From the NCBI GenBank assembly GCA_017654935.2, contig CM065713.1, forward strand, positions 14,328,458 to 14,392,457: a stretch of 64,000 nucleotides of DNA, written 5' to 3'. Position 1 is the first letter of the stretch. Each line of letters starts with the position of its first letter. Both the position numbers and the translations under genes were made by a program. Under the pieces are notes generated by a model. That model searched no databases. It was not told the DNA's origin and saw only the letters and a program-made list of their open reading frames with translations. Source of the DNA: Phymorhynchus buccinoides (lineage: Eukaryota; Mollusca; Gastropoda; Neogastropoda; Raphitomidae). This document shows positions 43,140 to 53,839 of the stretch, piece by piece.

Positions 43140-43423
43140 AACAAGTTTGGAGAAGCTTGTTGTGTGTGTGTGTATGTGTGAGTGAATGCATGCGTGGGTT
43201 AGATCCCCTGAAAACGGATGTTAGTAAGGAGGAATGTGATGGGCAGACGCACACAAACGTATGAATAATACTGAGGAGCCACACATACACACACACACCA
43301 CATGCATAAGCTCGCACACGCACACACATACAACACAAGCACACACACACATTGAACTGAAAAGCAACACACACATACACTCATGCACACACAAACAACT
43401 TAAAGAACAACACATTCTCTTGA

Positions 43424-43473
<50 letters not shown>

Positions 43474-43800
43474 GGCTGGCTACTGCCCCCACCCCCCCCA
43501 CCCCCACCCCCCTAAGCCGAAAAGCAACAAAAAGACTCCCAAAAATATCCAGTCGCAGAAATGTTGCTAGATCATGAATATACTTCATGATGCATTTTCA
43601 TTGCGATGTTTGTCCCCAGGAGGAATTAAGTCTCTGTCCCTGGTTTTTAAGCAGTTTGTCCTTGGAAACTGCAACAGGGGGTCGGCAGCACACACACACA
43701 CACACGTACACACACACACACACGGACACACACACACACACACACGTACACACGCACACACACAGACACACACATATTTTGTGGGTGGCTTTCTGTTTCA
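43140..43800. repeat. CA- and CT-rich simple repeats
   Basis: (CA)n 43265-43400, (CT)n 43424-43471, (CA)n 43689-43773. ORFs across them are artefacts. Confidence 0.92.
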
Positions 43801-44360
43801 CCAGCTGGTCCAAATTTCTCCAAAGAATGTAAATAAAATCCATAAAAACACTTCAGATCTGTTTCGAGTATACCTGTCAACTAAACCCCCAACAACAATC
43901 TAATGTCATGAGCAAATTAAATACACATGTATTAGATCTCAAACATAGAAACTAAAAGTGAAAAAAAAAATAACGATAGCCTATACCCCTCCGCAACCCC
44001 ACCCCACCCTCCAACTCAGGACAGCTGGCGTTGGGAAAGCTACAATAAAAGACAGCTCAAGGACAGCTGGCATTGGGAAAGCTACCCAAAAGGCCAACTA
44101 ACCCCTTTGGCTGCAGCACTAAGACAAGTAAGAGTAATGCACCCCCCCCCCCCTCCCTCCCCTAGTCATTGAGTTTCAACTTTCATCTCAAAAGATGAGA
44201 CTGTTGCATGGTTTAAATACATTACTGCAGAAAAATATTGCTTAGTTCCCACTATATATTATTATACTACTGGTCCCAAAGAGGAGGCAGGAGCATAATC
44301 TATATTTGGCGGAGGTAAGGATTTACATTTTGAGAAGGGGAAAAAAAATAAAAAAAATTA

Positions 44361-44762
44361 GCCAGACTAAGGGGAGATTTGATAAATGTTTACAAGATTT
44401 TTCAAGGCACTGACAATACTAACAAAGGCTTGTTTCACTTGTCTAACGAAATCAGAACCCGTAATAGTGAACTTAAAATCCTAACCAGGTACAGCAGAAC
44501 TAACATTAGAAAAAACTTTTTTTTCTAACAGTCACCCAATATTGGAACAACCTCCCTGCACATACTAAACTGGCCTCAGATACTAACAAATTCAAAAACC
44601 TCCTAGACAGTGATCCAAATTGCCCTGTTAAAGTACATCCATGATTAGTGCATCAATATGGATGCTAAAAACCGCCACAGCCCAAACTCTAACCAAAAGG
44701 AAGGACGCATTGAGAGGCTGCAAGGCCTGGTCGTCCAAATACCTGACCTGACCTGACCTGAC
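44361..44762 (+). mobile_element. 3' fragment of non-LTR retrotransposon (RT C-terminus, ACCTG tail)
   Basis: From 44368 the frame reads LRGDLINVYKIFQGTDNTNK, GLFHLSNEIRTRNSELKILT, the R-x-RGDL...K end region of reverse transcriptase polyproteins. A T-run frameshift near 44518 moves it to VTQYWNNLPAHTKLASDTNK and FKNLLDSDP before a stop. The 3' UTR ends in (CCTGA)n at 44742-44762, as at 967-1216. Confidence 0.75.
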
Positions 44763-44876
44763 CCACACTAGACTAGGGTCGACAACTGCTGTCATTTCTG
44801 TCAGCTGGTATGATCAAAAGTTGTCTTTCTTTCTTTAGCCATTGCTAAACAAATTCAGGCCAACCATTATACCATA

Positions 44877-45059
44877 GCCCGTGTACACACATAAGCGGAT
44901 ATTCCATGCAGAAACCCGTGCGCAATCCATAAGTAAGTAAAACAAAGAAGGGAAAAGATTTGCGCACGTGTCCGAATTTGCCGTAAACTTTTATCCTTCT
45001 CTGTTCCACTTATTTCTAGGTTTTCCGTAAGGAACTTACGCGTCTAATGTGAACCCTGC
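44877..45059. mobile_element. Dispersed MITE-like repeat K, copy 1
   Basis: GCCCGTGTACACACATAAGC ... GCACGTGTCCGAATTTGCCG ... ACGCGTCTAATGTGAACCCT; the reverse complement of 49211-49394. Confidence 0.65.
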
Positions 45060-45585
45060 ATTATAATTTCAACACTATTATTACTGTTTAAGGAACATCA
45101 CTTTAATCTTCTTGGCAATAGATTACTTTTAGCACACCTTGCTTTAGCTTCGCTCCTACCCCCCCCCCCCCTTTTTTTTGCACCGTAACCATAGTAACAA
45201 CCAAAACAGCGAATGGGATTCTGGGAAGTATAGATCTACTTCCGCTCATAGGAATGTTTTCGCTACATGTTAAGACTGTGTTTGTGGCGATGTGTTTATG
45301 GACCTAAAGTTCCTTCTTGTTTTAAGCTCTGTTGAGGTAAGTTTACATTAGACCAAGAGCTCGTTGTAAGCGTGTGAGATACGCATGGTAAACCTATTTG
45401 AGGAGAAGCTAAAGTTATAATTTTCTGGATACAAAAATTTCATGAGACGAGTTTATTTTATTCATTCATTGTGAATGTGATTGTGTAGTACTTATCATTT
45501 ACTCAATCAGCCAGTCGTTTATCTGACAATATTAGTGTATTTGTACTGATCCATGATTGAATTTCTCATGGGTTTTTTATAACGA

Positions 45586-45596
45586 CACGCACACGC

Positions 45597-45627
<31 letters not shown>

Positions 45628-45664
45628 GTGACACACACACAGTCACTGCCACACACTGACAAAG

Positions 45665-45723
<59 letters not shown>

Positions 45724-45952
45724 TACCCCATACATACTAGACTCAGATACACATCATACAGAGAGAGAAAACATACAATGATACACATGATGTGCACACA
45801 CACATAGCATTTGTGTACATGCATGCACACACACACAAAATGTACGCACATTTTACATATTAACATACACTCAGGCTTGAAATTCAAGTTGAATACAATC
45901 ACAGTTCACACTAAGCATATGCGCACACGCACACACACACACACGCACACGC

Positions 45953-45992
<40 letters not shown>

Positions 45993-46000
45993 AGACTATC
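45586..46000. repeat. (CA)n microsatellites
   Basis: (CA)n at 45586-45630, 45666-45722 and 45925-45990 with variant blocks. Confidence 0.93.
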
Positions 46001-46635
46001 TCTCTCCCCCTCCCCCCTTCCCCAACGGCTATAATTCTAATCTTGACCTATTTAATCTCTCTTTCAAACCTATTTTCTTTTCTTTCTCTTTAAGATGACT
46101 TCCTCTTTCTTCCAGTTCCATTGGGCCCCTTCAAAACATTCCCGACCCAGGGCTCCCAGGGACCCCCATTTGGGGGTCTATGAAGTACTAACATTCTAAA
46201 AGGACCCTCTAACAGTCTAAGAGCTTCAATACCTTCACTAATCAGGCCCTGGCTAATCCTGTTCCACGCCCTCACTTACCCTCTTGATGAGCCCCCCCCC
46301 CCCCTTCCTGCTCCCAGATACTTATAGTCACGACAATAATGCCAAGGGGATTACTTACTTACTTACTTACTTAGAGTATCAACTTAGTCCTCTGTATAGA
46401 ATCAGTCGTAACACAAATAGTGACCAGTGTTAACTTAAAAACTAATCACAGAAGAATTACTGGGGGCGGTTCTACTACTAGTTCTACCTAGTCAGTGGGT
46501 TTGAGGTAAAGCACTCGCCTCGTAATTAAGCAACAATGTCTCAGTATTGTTTGGTACCTCAGTCACACCAGACGTAGTCGGTGCTTAGTTAAAGCCATTT
46601 AACTTGCTTACTTCTAGTTCTAGCACTCGCTTTTG
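46001..46635. other. Intergenic, no gene
   Basis: Bases 46090-46290 look like an old repeat (CCCAGGGCTCCCAGGGACCC, then a polyC). The CTTA run is at 46344-46371. Bases 46490-46540 (GTGGGTTTGAGGTAAAGCAC) weakly recall a tRNA A box. Confidence 0.35.
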
Positions 46636-48722
46636 AAACTCATTCACATCGCAACGATTTTGAATTATTAAAAATAATCACAAATCACTCCAGCCATAAC
46701 AAAACAGACATAAACAAAAGGAGTTCTAAATGAAAGAAGATTACGGGTTTTTACTTCACTTTTTGTTTCAGGTTTAGACATACATATGAGGCAATGTCAA
46801 AAGGTGCTTTCCAAGCAAGTGAAAAATAAAATGTCATTGTCAGCCATTCTTTTGACCTTTTCTGTTTCTTTTCAACTCCAATAAAATGACTGTGAGAATT
46901 TATGGATAAATTAGCTTAGATTATGATTTATCACAATTTTAAATTGGCTTCAGGAGGCATGTTACTTGTGACACGTGACAACATAAAGTACTGTGCTGTG
47001 TGAAGAGTAAAGCAAAGATCATCTTCATAAAGCAGAAATAAATAAAGTCACATTGCTAGAATAATCTGGTATAATTGTTTTTGACACTTTAGTAATAACA
47101 CATGTGTTATGCTTAATTTTGTATCATCACCTACACATATGTCGTTGCCTCACTCGCACACAATTGCCTACCATAAAAGAAAATCTCAGAAACAGCAAAC
47201 AAATGTTTATTTCTTCAAAGAAACATTCCATGTGTATATTGTGAAGTAATGATAAAAAAATGCAAGCCAAATGAATAAGAGAGTAGAACTTTATTTATGT
47301 TACTTGCTACACAAATCCATGTGACGACAAATTGAAGTGTTGTCACAGGTAGCAAGTAACATGTGATTGAAGTCATTAAGTCTCATAAACCAACAGAAAA
47401 GAAAGTACTTTTTCAAGAAATATTGCTTCAGTATTACTGAAACAGCCAAAGTGTTGTGAAGTAAACTTGCAATGTGCCTAATTTCAACTTAAAATCGTAA
47501 CTCATGAGTTACTTGTGACATGTGACACCACAAGATCTCCCGTCACAGGGGGTCTCTTACACTACAACATCATTTTGGCACCCACTAGCAGAAGAGTAGA
47601 TCAAAATAAAGAAGTTTTGTGCCAAGCTGTCAATATTTCCATCCAAATTATTGCTTCAATCGAATTGATATAAAAATGAACTATGGTTTGTGTGTTACTT
47701 GCTACAAGATTATGTTACTTGTGACATAAATTCCTCCGTGACAACAAAAATTTATGAGCCTTCTCTTCGCTCTTTCGATGTTGAAAAGAGTGGAAAAGCT
47801 ATTGAGCATTGCACAGTCGAAGGTTTACAGAAACTGGGGGTTCCGTTCTTGTTGACTGAATTTTTTAATTGTAATAAGCATTGAAAGCTCATAAGTGTTA
47901 CTTGTGACGTCGTGACGACAATCCGTAAATGATGTAATTTTGCTAACTATTACCACAAAAAAACTATTGTACTAATAGGTGTTAAAAAGAGCAACTTCCA
48001 ATGGATCTATAACCTTCATTTTAGACTCGTTCCATATTTTTGTTAGTCAAGGGAAACAGTTATCTGCTAGCTCTCAATGTGACGACAATTGTAGCAAGTA
48101 ACATACCGACTTTGAGGTCATATTACCGTAAAGATACACATGAACATTTTTATTTTGAACATTATTATAGTTGCAAAGATTACAGAAGAACATAATACAA
48201 CTGAAAATGGGTTTGCTATTTGCATCTATTTGGAACCACAAGCCCTCCAAGTGGTGCACTGTTCACCACAGTCAAAATGCACGCCGATTTCGGCCATCTA
48301 GTGCCGCTATTTTCGCTAATAGTTTTTTTAATTTGATGTCTTCAATAGCTTTTACTGTTTAATAAACATTTTTAATGTTTCTACAACACAGACAGACTAA
48401 TCACTGAGATCATAAGCATCATGAAATTAAGTTATGGACAATTTTGTGAGGTAGGGGTGGGGCATGGCACCTTTTGACATTGCCTCATATAGGAAAGTGG
48501 TAGATTACTTTTTTTATGTATAGAAAAACTCTCTACACCGATTGGTTCCCCCACAACGAACCACTACAAATGCAAAGTTAGAGGCAAAATTGTGGTCTAT
48601 ATGCCAGGGAGTGAAGCGAGTTTAGAAGTGACCAAGGTATAGTGTGCACACAGATTTACTTCCCTCGAAGCAAATGCATAAAATTGACAGAGCCCCATAA
48701 AAACGCTGCTTAAGTGAATAAG
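46636..48722 (-). mobile_element. TTAA-type MITE family D (copy 3), split by a 1.7 kb element
   Basis: Left part 46636-46784 (AACTCATTCACATCGCAACG ... TTTTTACTTCACTTTTTG ... TTTAGACATA) and right part 48490-48722 (GGAAAGTGGTAGATTAC ... ACTCTCTACACCGATTGG ... TCCCTCGAAGCAAATGC) are the reverse complement of family D copy 1, continuous once the insert is removed. Confidence 0.78.
46785..48489. mobile_element. 1.7 kb inverted-repeat element with repeated GTTACTTG motif
   Basis: Ends TATGAGGCAATGTCAAAAGG (with TGC following) and CCTTTTGACATTGCCTCATA: 20 bp or more of perfect inverted repeat. Inside, the 12-bp word GTTACTTG(T/C)(G/T)AC or its complement occurs about eight times (near 46969, 47299, 47349, 47511, 47694, 47716, 47897, 48091), often followed by (A)CGTGAC or TGTGACGACAA. 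No ORF over 65 codons. It is non-autonomous; the superfamily is not clear from the ends, and the target duplication is ambiguous (perhaps TA). Confidence 0.78.
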
Positions 48723-49210
48723 TCACTTGTTGCACTTTTTGCACTTTAGCTCTAGAGCCAAGTATTTTACAGAGCTCAACTGCAAGGCAAATTGGAACGT
48801 AGTTTAGAAGATAGAGACACCTTCCAGTTACCATGGTAAGTTATTTACTTTGCTGCAGTAAACATTTGCAGAGCGGCCAGCTGATGCATAGTCACATTGG
48901 TGCAACTTTTCCTGGTATACAAGGAATTCCTGTTTTTGAATTTTACCAGAAAAGGAATTTCCTTTTTTTTTAATTTGTGAAACAAGATCTTTGTGTGTCT
49001 ACTGTATTTTTCAAACACTTTAAAACAAACATAATTTGTATAATTTGTGGATAAAGCAAACTAAAATACCTTCATTAATCATTTTTTTTTCTTCAGCTGC
49101 AGGGGGACATTACCCCTGGACCCTGGCCTTTCAGTTTTTTTGATTTTGTGCAGTTGAACCCATGTAGTCATTACGCAAATTTACAGTGACTTTATTGATT
49201 GAACTCCAAG
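48723..49210. other. Intergenic, no gene
   Basis: A/T-rich, with fragments such as ACCCCTGGACCCTGGCCTTT that also occur at 19145 and 61145 (dispersed repeat). Confidence 0.4.
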
Positions 49211-49394
49211 GCCGGGTTCACATTAGACGTGTGAGTTCCGTATGGAATAAGGGAAGAAAGAAGAATAAAAGTTTGCGCATTATATAGGGAAATTTGGACA
49301 TGTGCGCAAATCTTTTCCCTTCTTTGTTTCACTTATTTATGGATTGCGTACAGGTTTCCGCATGGAATAACCGCTTACGCGTGTACACGGCTTA
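49211..49394. mobile_element. Dispersed MITE-like repeat K, copy 2
   Basis: GCCGGGTTCACATTAGACGT ... GGACATGTGCGCAAATCTTT ... CTTACGCGTGTACACGGCTT. Inverted match to 44877-45059. Confidence 0.65.
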
Positions 49395-49875
49395 TGCGTC
49401 TTTTTTTAATTTTAAACTATTATTATCTTGTTTTGACATTTAAGATCAGCATTGCAACTTGGCATTCATAAAAAAGTGCCAAGTGAAAATATCTGTGACT
49501 ATAATTATAAAGTACCTAATAGTAATACCTAAAACTAAAAGGGGGTTGAGGAAGGATGGCATTGGGGAAGATCCTGAGAGAGTTGTAGTTTGCCACAAAC
49601 AAATTAAGCTGTACATGTACCATGGATTTCCGTTATTGTAGAAAATCATCTATTGTACAGCTCTCAGCTTACTGTTGGCCCCTGCTACAGGCTGACGTCA
49701 ACCAGTGAAGAAGGGCGGAGTGTGTTGTTTGTGTGTAGCCAATAGCAGTGGAGCACTAGCCTGTGACGGAAGCAGCAGTCATGAATTATTCCGCGGGTGA
49801 AATTAGCCTTCTCTTTTTTTCCTGCTCCCGGTTCTAAGGGAATAGGAGAATATTGCCAAGTTCTGAAAGTGAATC

Positions 49876-49877
<2 letters not shown>
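49395..49877. other. Intergenic upstream of the second gene, no gene
   Basis: Bases 49560-49850 include GACGTCAACCAGTGAAGAAG and an ATTCCGCGGGTGAAATTAGC stretch with higher GC, possibly regulatory, but no defined promoter element can be shown. Confidence 0.3.
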
Positions 49878-49940
<63 letters not shown>

Positions 49941-50065
49941 ACATACATGCGTGTGTGTATGTGTGTGCATGCATAATGTGTGTAGTATGTGTTTGTGTGT
50001 GTGTGCACGTGTGCATGGATATGTGTGTGTGTCACTGTGTGTGTGTGTACATATATGTGTGCATG

Positions 50066-50125
<60 letters not shown>
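49878..50125. repeat. (TG)n microsatellite
   Basis: (TG)n 49878-49938 and 50069-50125 with ACATACATGCG-type breaks between. Confidence 0.95.
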
Positions 50126-50126
<1 letters not shown>

Positions 50127-50394
50127 AATCTTCAGATTCATGTGAGATGTGATTTATACCAACACAATCATCATGTTTACAACTCTCATTCACAAAATCA
50201 GGTTCTTTCAGTTTCATGACAATAAATAGCCCTTGGCTGATCCTATCCCTATCCCTACCCCATGAGAACAGCAGAATGTTGCTTCTCCAATGGAAAATGT
50301 TCAATGCGAGAAACATTCGATGGGCAGGGGGGTGGGCCGGGGATGTGTATAAGTTATAACAAACCACAACTTTGTTTTGTTCTTCGTTTCCCAG

Positions 50395-52423
50395 GTCACA
50401 TCGCCCACAGCATGACACCCGCCGCTAATGTCACCTTCATCACCCTCCACTCCCGCGATGACCTTGACCCTGCCTGACTCGTCTGCCATGACCCCTGTTT
50501 CACCCCTGTGACCTTTTGACCTACCATGAGCAGTCGAGAAGCTTCGCAGTCCCAATCACAGTCCGCACAACAACAACAACAACAACAACACGCGCACCCC
50601 CACCCCCCTACCCAAACCCAGCAGCCTTCCGCTCAGGGTACTGTGCGCACGGAAACCACCAACCCAGCTTTGCTGGCGCTTTTACGGGAGAATTCCTCTA
50701 GTTTGGGGAATAACGACAACAGTCAAAAGAACAGTTCGGAAACGACCAATCACACTGAGCTAACGCCTTCTACCGCCAAAACTTCAGCCCCGCAACCTTC
50801 CGTTGCAGAAGGGGGCAGTAATCCTGCAGTGAGCAGTAATCCTGCAGTGAGCAACAACTCAGAATTGAGCAACGCTCCAGAAGTGAACGCATCGAAAACG
50901 CAGCGTGCTGTGTCACAAAGTGCGCAACCTCCCCCCGCCGGCAACAACGATCCAGGATCGAACGAAGAGGCGGCGTTTTCTAATCCCAGATCCGCGTCGA
51001 AAACGTCCAGGGGAGCCGCGAAAGAGAACAACATCGTCAACGGTGGGGAGCCTACCTCGTCAAGATCCGTTGTGAAGCCCACTTCTTCGGCCGATCACTA
51101 CCAGACTCACCCTCCGGATCCGGATTTTCCGGATCCCCGGATCCGCGTCGGCAGATCCGTGTCGGAGACCATCGTGGGAGGAGGAGAAGAGGAGGAGGAG
51201 GACGATCGGAATTTTCTCGCAGGGGAGAGAAGCGGGAACGCCAGCGCTACTGTGGTGACAGCCGCCACGCCACTGAGTCTCTTGGACTCCGACTCGGCCT
51301 GTTCAGAACTTGCTCGCCTCGCAGGAGGAAGCCCATCCAGGAAGTCGTTTGCCCTTTCCGCTGCCGCCATTTCCGAAGCTGAAACGCCGGAAGAAGAAGA
51401 AGGTGATGATGGGAGTTGCTACGAAGGAGAGGGTGCAGTAACCAATGAGCCGGCTGGCTCTGGAACTGATCAGTCAATCGGTGGTAGAGAGTCCTCATCA
51501 AGCCACGCCCCTGCCGCATCTGGCCTTCGTCTTGCTGCTGGTGGTGCCCCTCTTGCTGCTGGGTCACCGGGCATTGCCTCCCCTGCCCGCACTGCGCCCC
51601 AGGGGGTTGTGGGAGCTGGGGTTGCTCCGTCGCCGGACCTGACACACCCGCAGCATCAGAGGTTCATCACGCCTTACGTCTCTCGCCGGTTGAAGGACCA
51701 GCCCGCGGGAAGAAACTCGGCTGTGAGCGCTGCCGCTTTACGCGAAGGCTCCGGCAGTAATCGTGGCGTGAGCGTTCCCGCTGACCCTTCTTGGAGTCGA
51801 CAACAGGCGGCGAAGTTGAAAGAAACTGGAAAACATAAATCTGGCGCCGCGCAGCAAAAACCCACCGCCGCTACTGTGCAGGATTCTCAAGCTTCGCTCC
51901 GCGATGATGATTCCGACGTCGATCTTGAGGATTCTTTAGAGCTTGACGCTAACGCCGCTGCTACGGACAGAGCCCCGAGTCCCGATTCCCAGCCTGCCCC
52001 TCTTCCCGTTGACCCCACCACCACCACTACTACTACTACTAGACAGGACTCTGAAGAAGAAGAGTCGGGTGGAGAATCGTCGAACCCTGTTCCCGTGGAA
52101 CTAGAGACGAGAAATCTTCCCGTTCCTGAACAACAAGAAGTATCGGATTCGCACCCCGAGAGAGGAAATTCAAGTCGAGCCAAGGCGCGGCAGCCTCGGT
52201 CGGGCCCAAACAACGCTGCAGAGACCTCTGGCGGACAAGAGGCAGGACAGAAACAGCCTCCCAAGGTGGAGAGTAGCCGTGTCGGTTCGCCGCGTGCGAC
52301 CGCCTCAATTCTGAAGAAGCCCCAGGCAGCGAAAGCGGAAGAGTCGCGGAACCCTTCCCCCCCTCCTAACCGGGTTTACGTGGACTCGCCCACCTTCACC
52401 AGAGAGGAAGAGGAAGAGTACAG
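50395..52423 (+). CDS. Second gene, exon with 5' UTR and start
   Basis: Strong acceptor TTTTGTTCTTCGTTTCCCAG before 50395 shows that a non-coding exon lies upstream. The first long frame starts at 50526, MSSREASQSQSQSAQQQQQQ, and stays open for 632 codons to donor GTGAGA at 52424 (phase 2). Two short upstream ORFs (50412-50477, 50488-50511) precede it. Composition: poly-Gln, Asn/Ser, an acidic block GGGEEEEEDDR (near codon 220), poly-Thr and the end FTREEEEEYR. Codon-level conservation cannot be tested, but the open length, GC content and splice fit support coding. Confidence 0.8.
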
Positions 52424-53788
52424 GTGAGAGTCAGGGGGTGGGTGGGATGGTTGTGTGTGGTTGGTGGCATCTTTTTTTGTGTGTGGGGGGGGGGGGGGGG
52501 GGGGGGGGAGAGAAAACTAGTAAAACAGACTGTAGTGTCATTGATAATGGTGAATATATTAGTTTTAATAAAGGCGCACCCTTGAATTTTACACAGTAAT
52601 CCTGATTTTGTTGTGATCAATTTATATATTATTAACTCATTCAAGTCGCTCCGGCCATATTTGTCTGGAATTAATAGATAGCTGTCAATTTGATGCATTC
52701 GCTTCGAGGGAAGTAAATCTGTGTGCACACCATACCTTGGTCACTTCTAAACTCGCTTCGCTCCCTTAGACCACAATTTTGCCTCTGACTTTGCTTTTGT
52801 AGTGGTTTGTTGTGGTGCACCAATCGGTGTAGAAAGGTTTTATGTTAAAAAAAAGTCTGATCCACCAGTTCCCTATGCCTAAACCTGAAGTAAAAACCCG
52901 TAATCTTCTTTCATTTCTCCTTTTGCTTAAATGCATGTTTTGTTTGTGTGTATGGCTGGAGTGATTTTTAAGGGTTTTTTATTAATTCAAAATCGTTGCG
53001 ATGCTAATGAGTTAATGATATTTTAACTTAAGGCAAAGGAGGTTCAGTCTGGAGAAAATGTATTGGCTTATAAATTAGAACTTCCTACACTATAGTATTG
53101 TTGGAAAGCTAACCTAGTTTCTGAGTTAAAACCCTTTCAACGCTAGCCATTTTTCAGCCAAAACTTTCCATTAAAAACTTACCTGGCCAGAGAAAAGATT
53201 CTGTCTGCAATATTTGGGATTCCTCTGTGACATGCTTAAAATACGGCCTCAACTTAACTCCCAAAATTAAGAACATAATGTCACTGGATACCAGACCCTC
53301 ATTTGATGCCTTTTAGTGACATGGGTGTTAAGTCATTGTGGTGCCAAGAGGCGACAGTGGTATTGAAAGGGTTAAAAGATTTAGTTTCTTAGTTATTCTT
53401 GTTGTTGCTTTAGGCAAACCTTAAAATTTTGAAAAGAAGGTTCGGATCGGATTATTTTCCTAATCTACATCATTTGTTGTTATGACAGTGTGGGATTGTG
53501 CACTTGAGTTTTGTTTATGTGTGTGTGTGTGTGTGTGTGTTTGTGTATGCTTGAACTATTTTTGTGTGCTTGTGTGTGTGTTTGTGCTTTGGGTGTGTTT
53601 GCGTCAACACGACACACACACGATGCTTGATTATTTATGCGTGTGTGTGTGTTGTGCATGCCTAGGTATGCATACCTGCATGAAATGTGTGTGTGACAAA
53701 GTGTCTGTGTGTGTGACACAGTGTCTGTGTGTATGTGTGTGTGACACAGTGTCTGTGTGTGTGACACAGTGTGTGTGTGTGTGTCATA

Positions 53789-53839
<51 letters not shown>

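Noticed and set aside
46090..46275. Minus-strand ORF of 61 codons (MRAWNRISQGLISEGIEALR)
   Set aside because: Possibly a scrap of an old repeat, but too short and without motif to assign.
51247..52308. Minus-strand ORFs inside the first long exon of the second gene
   Set aside because: Antisense shadows of a GC-rich coding exon; no splice context.
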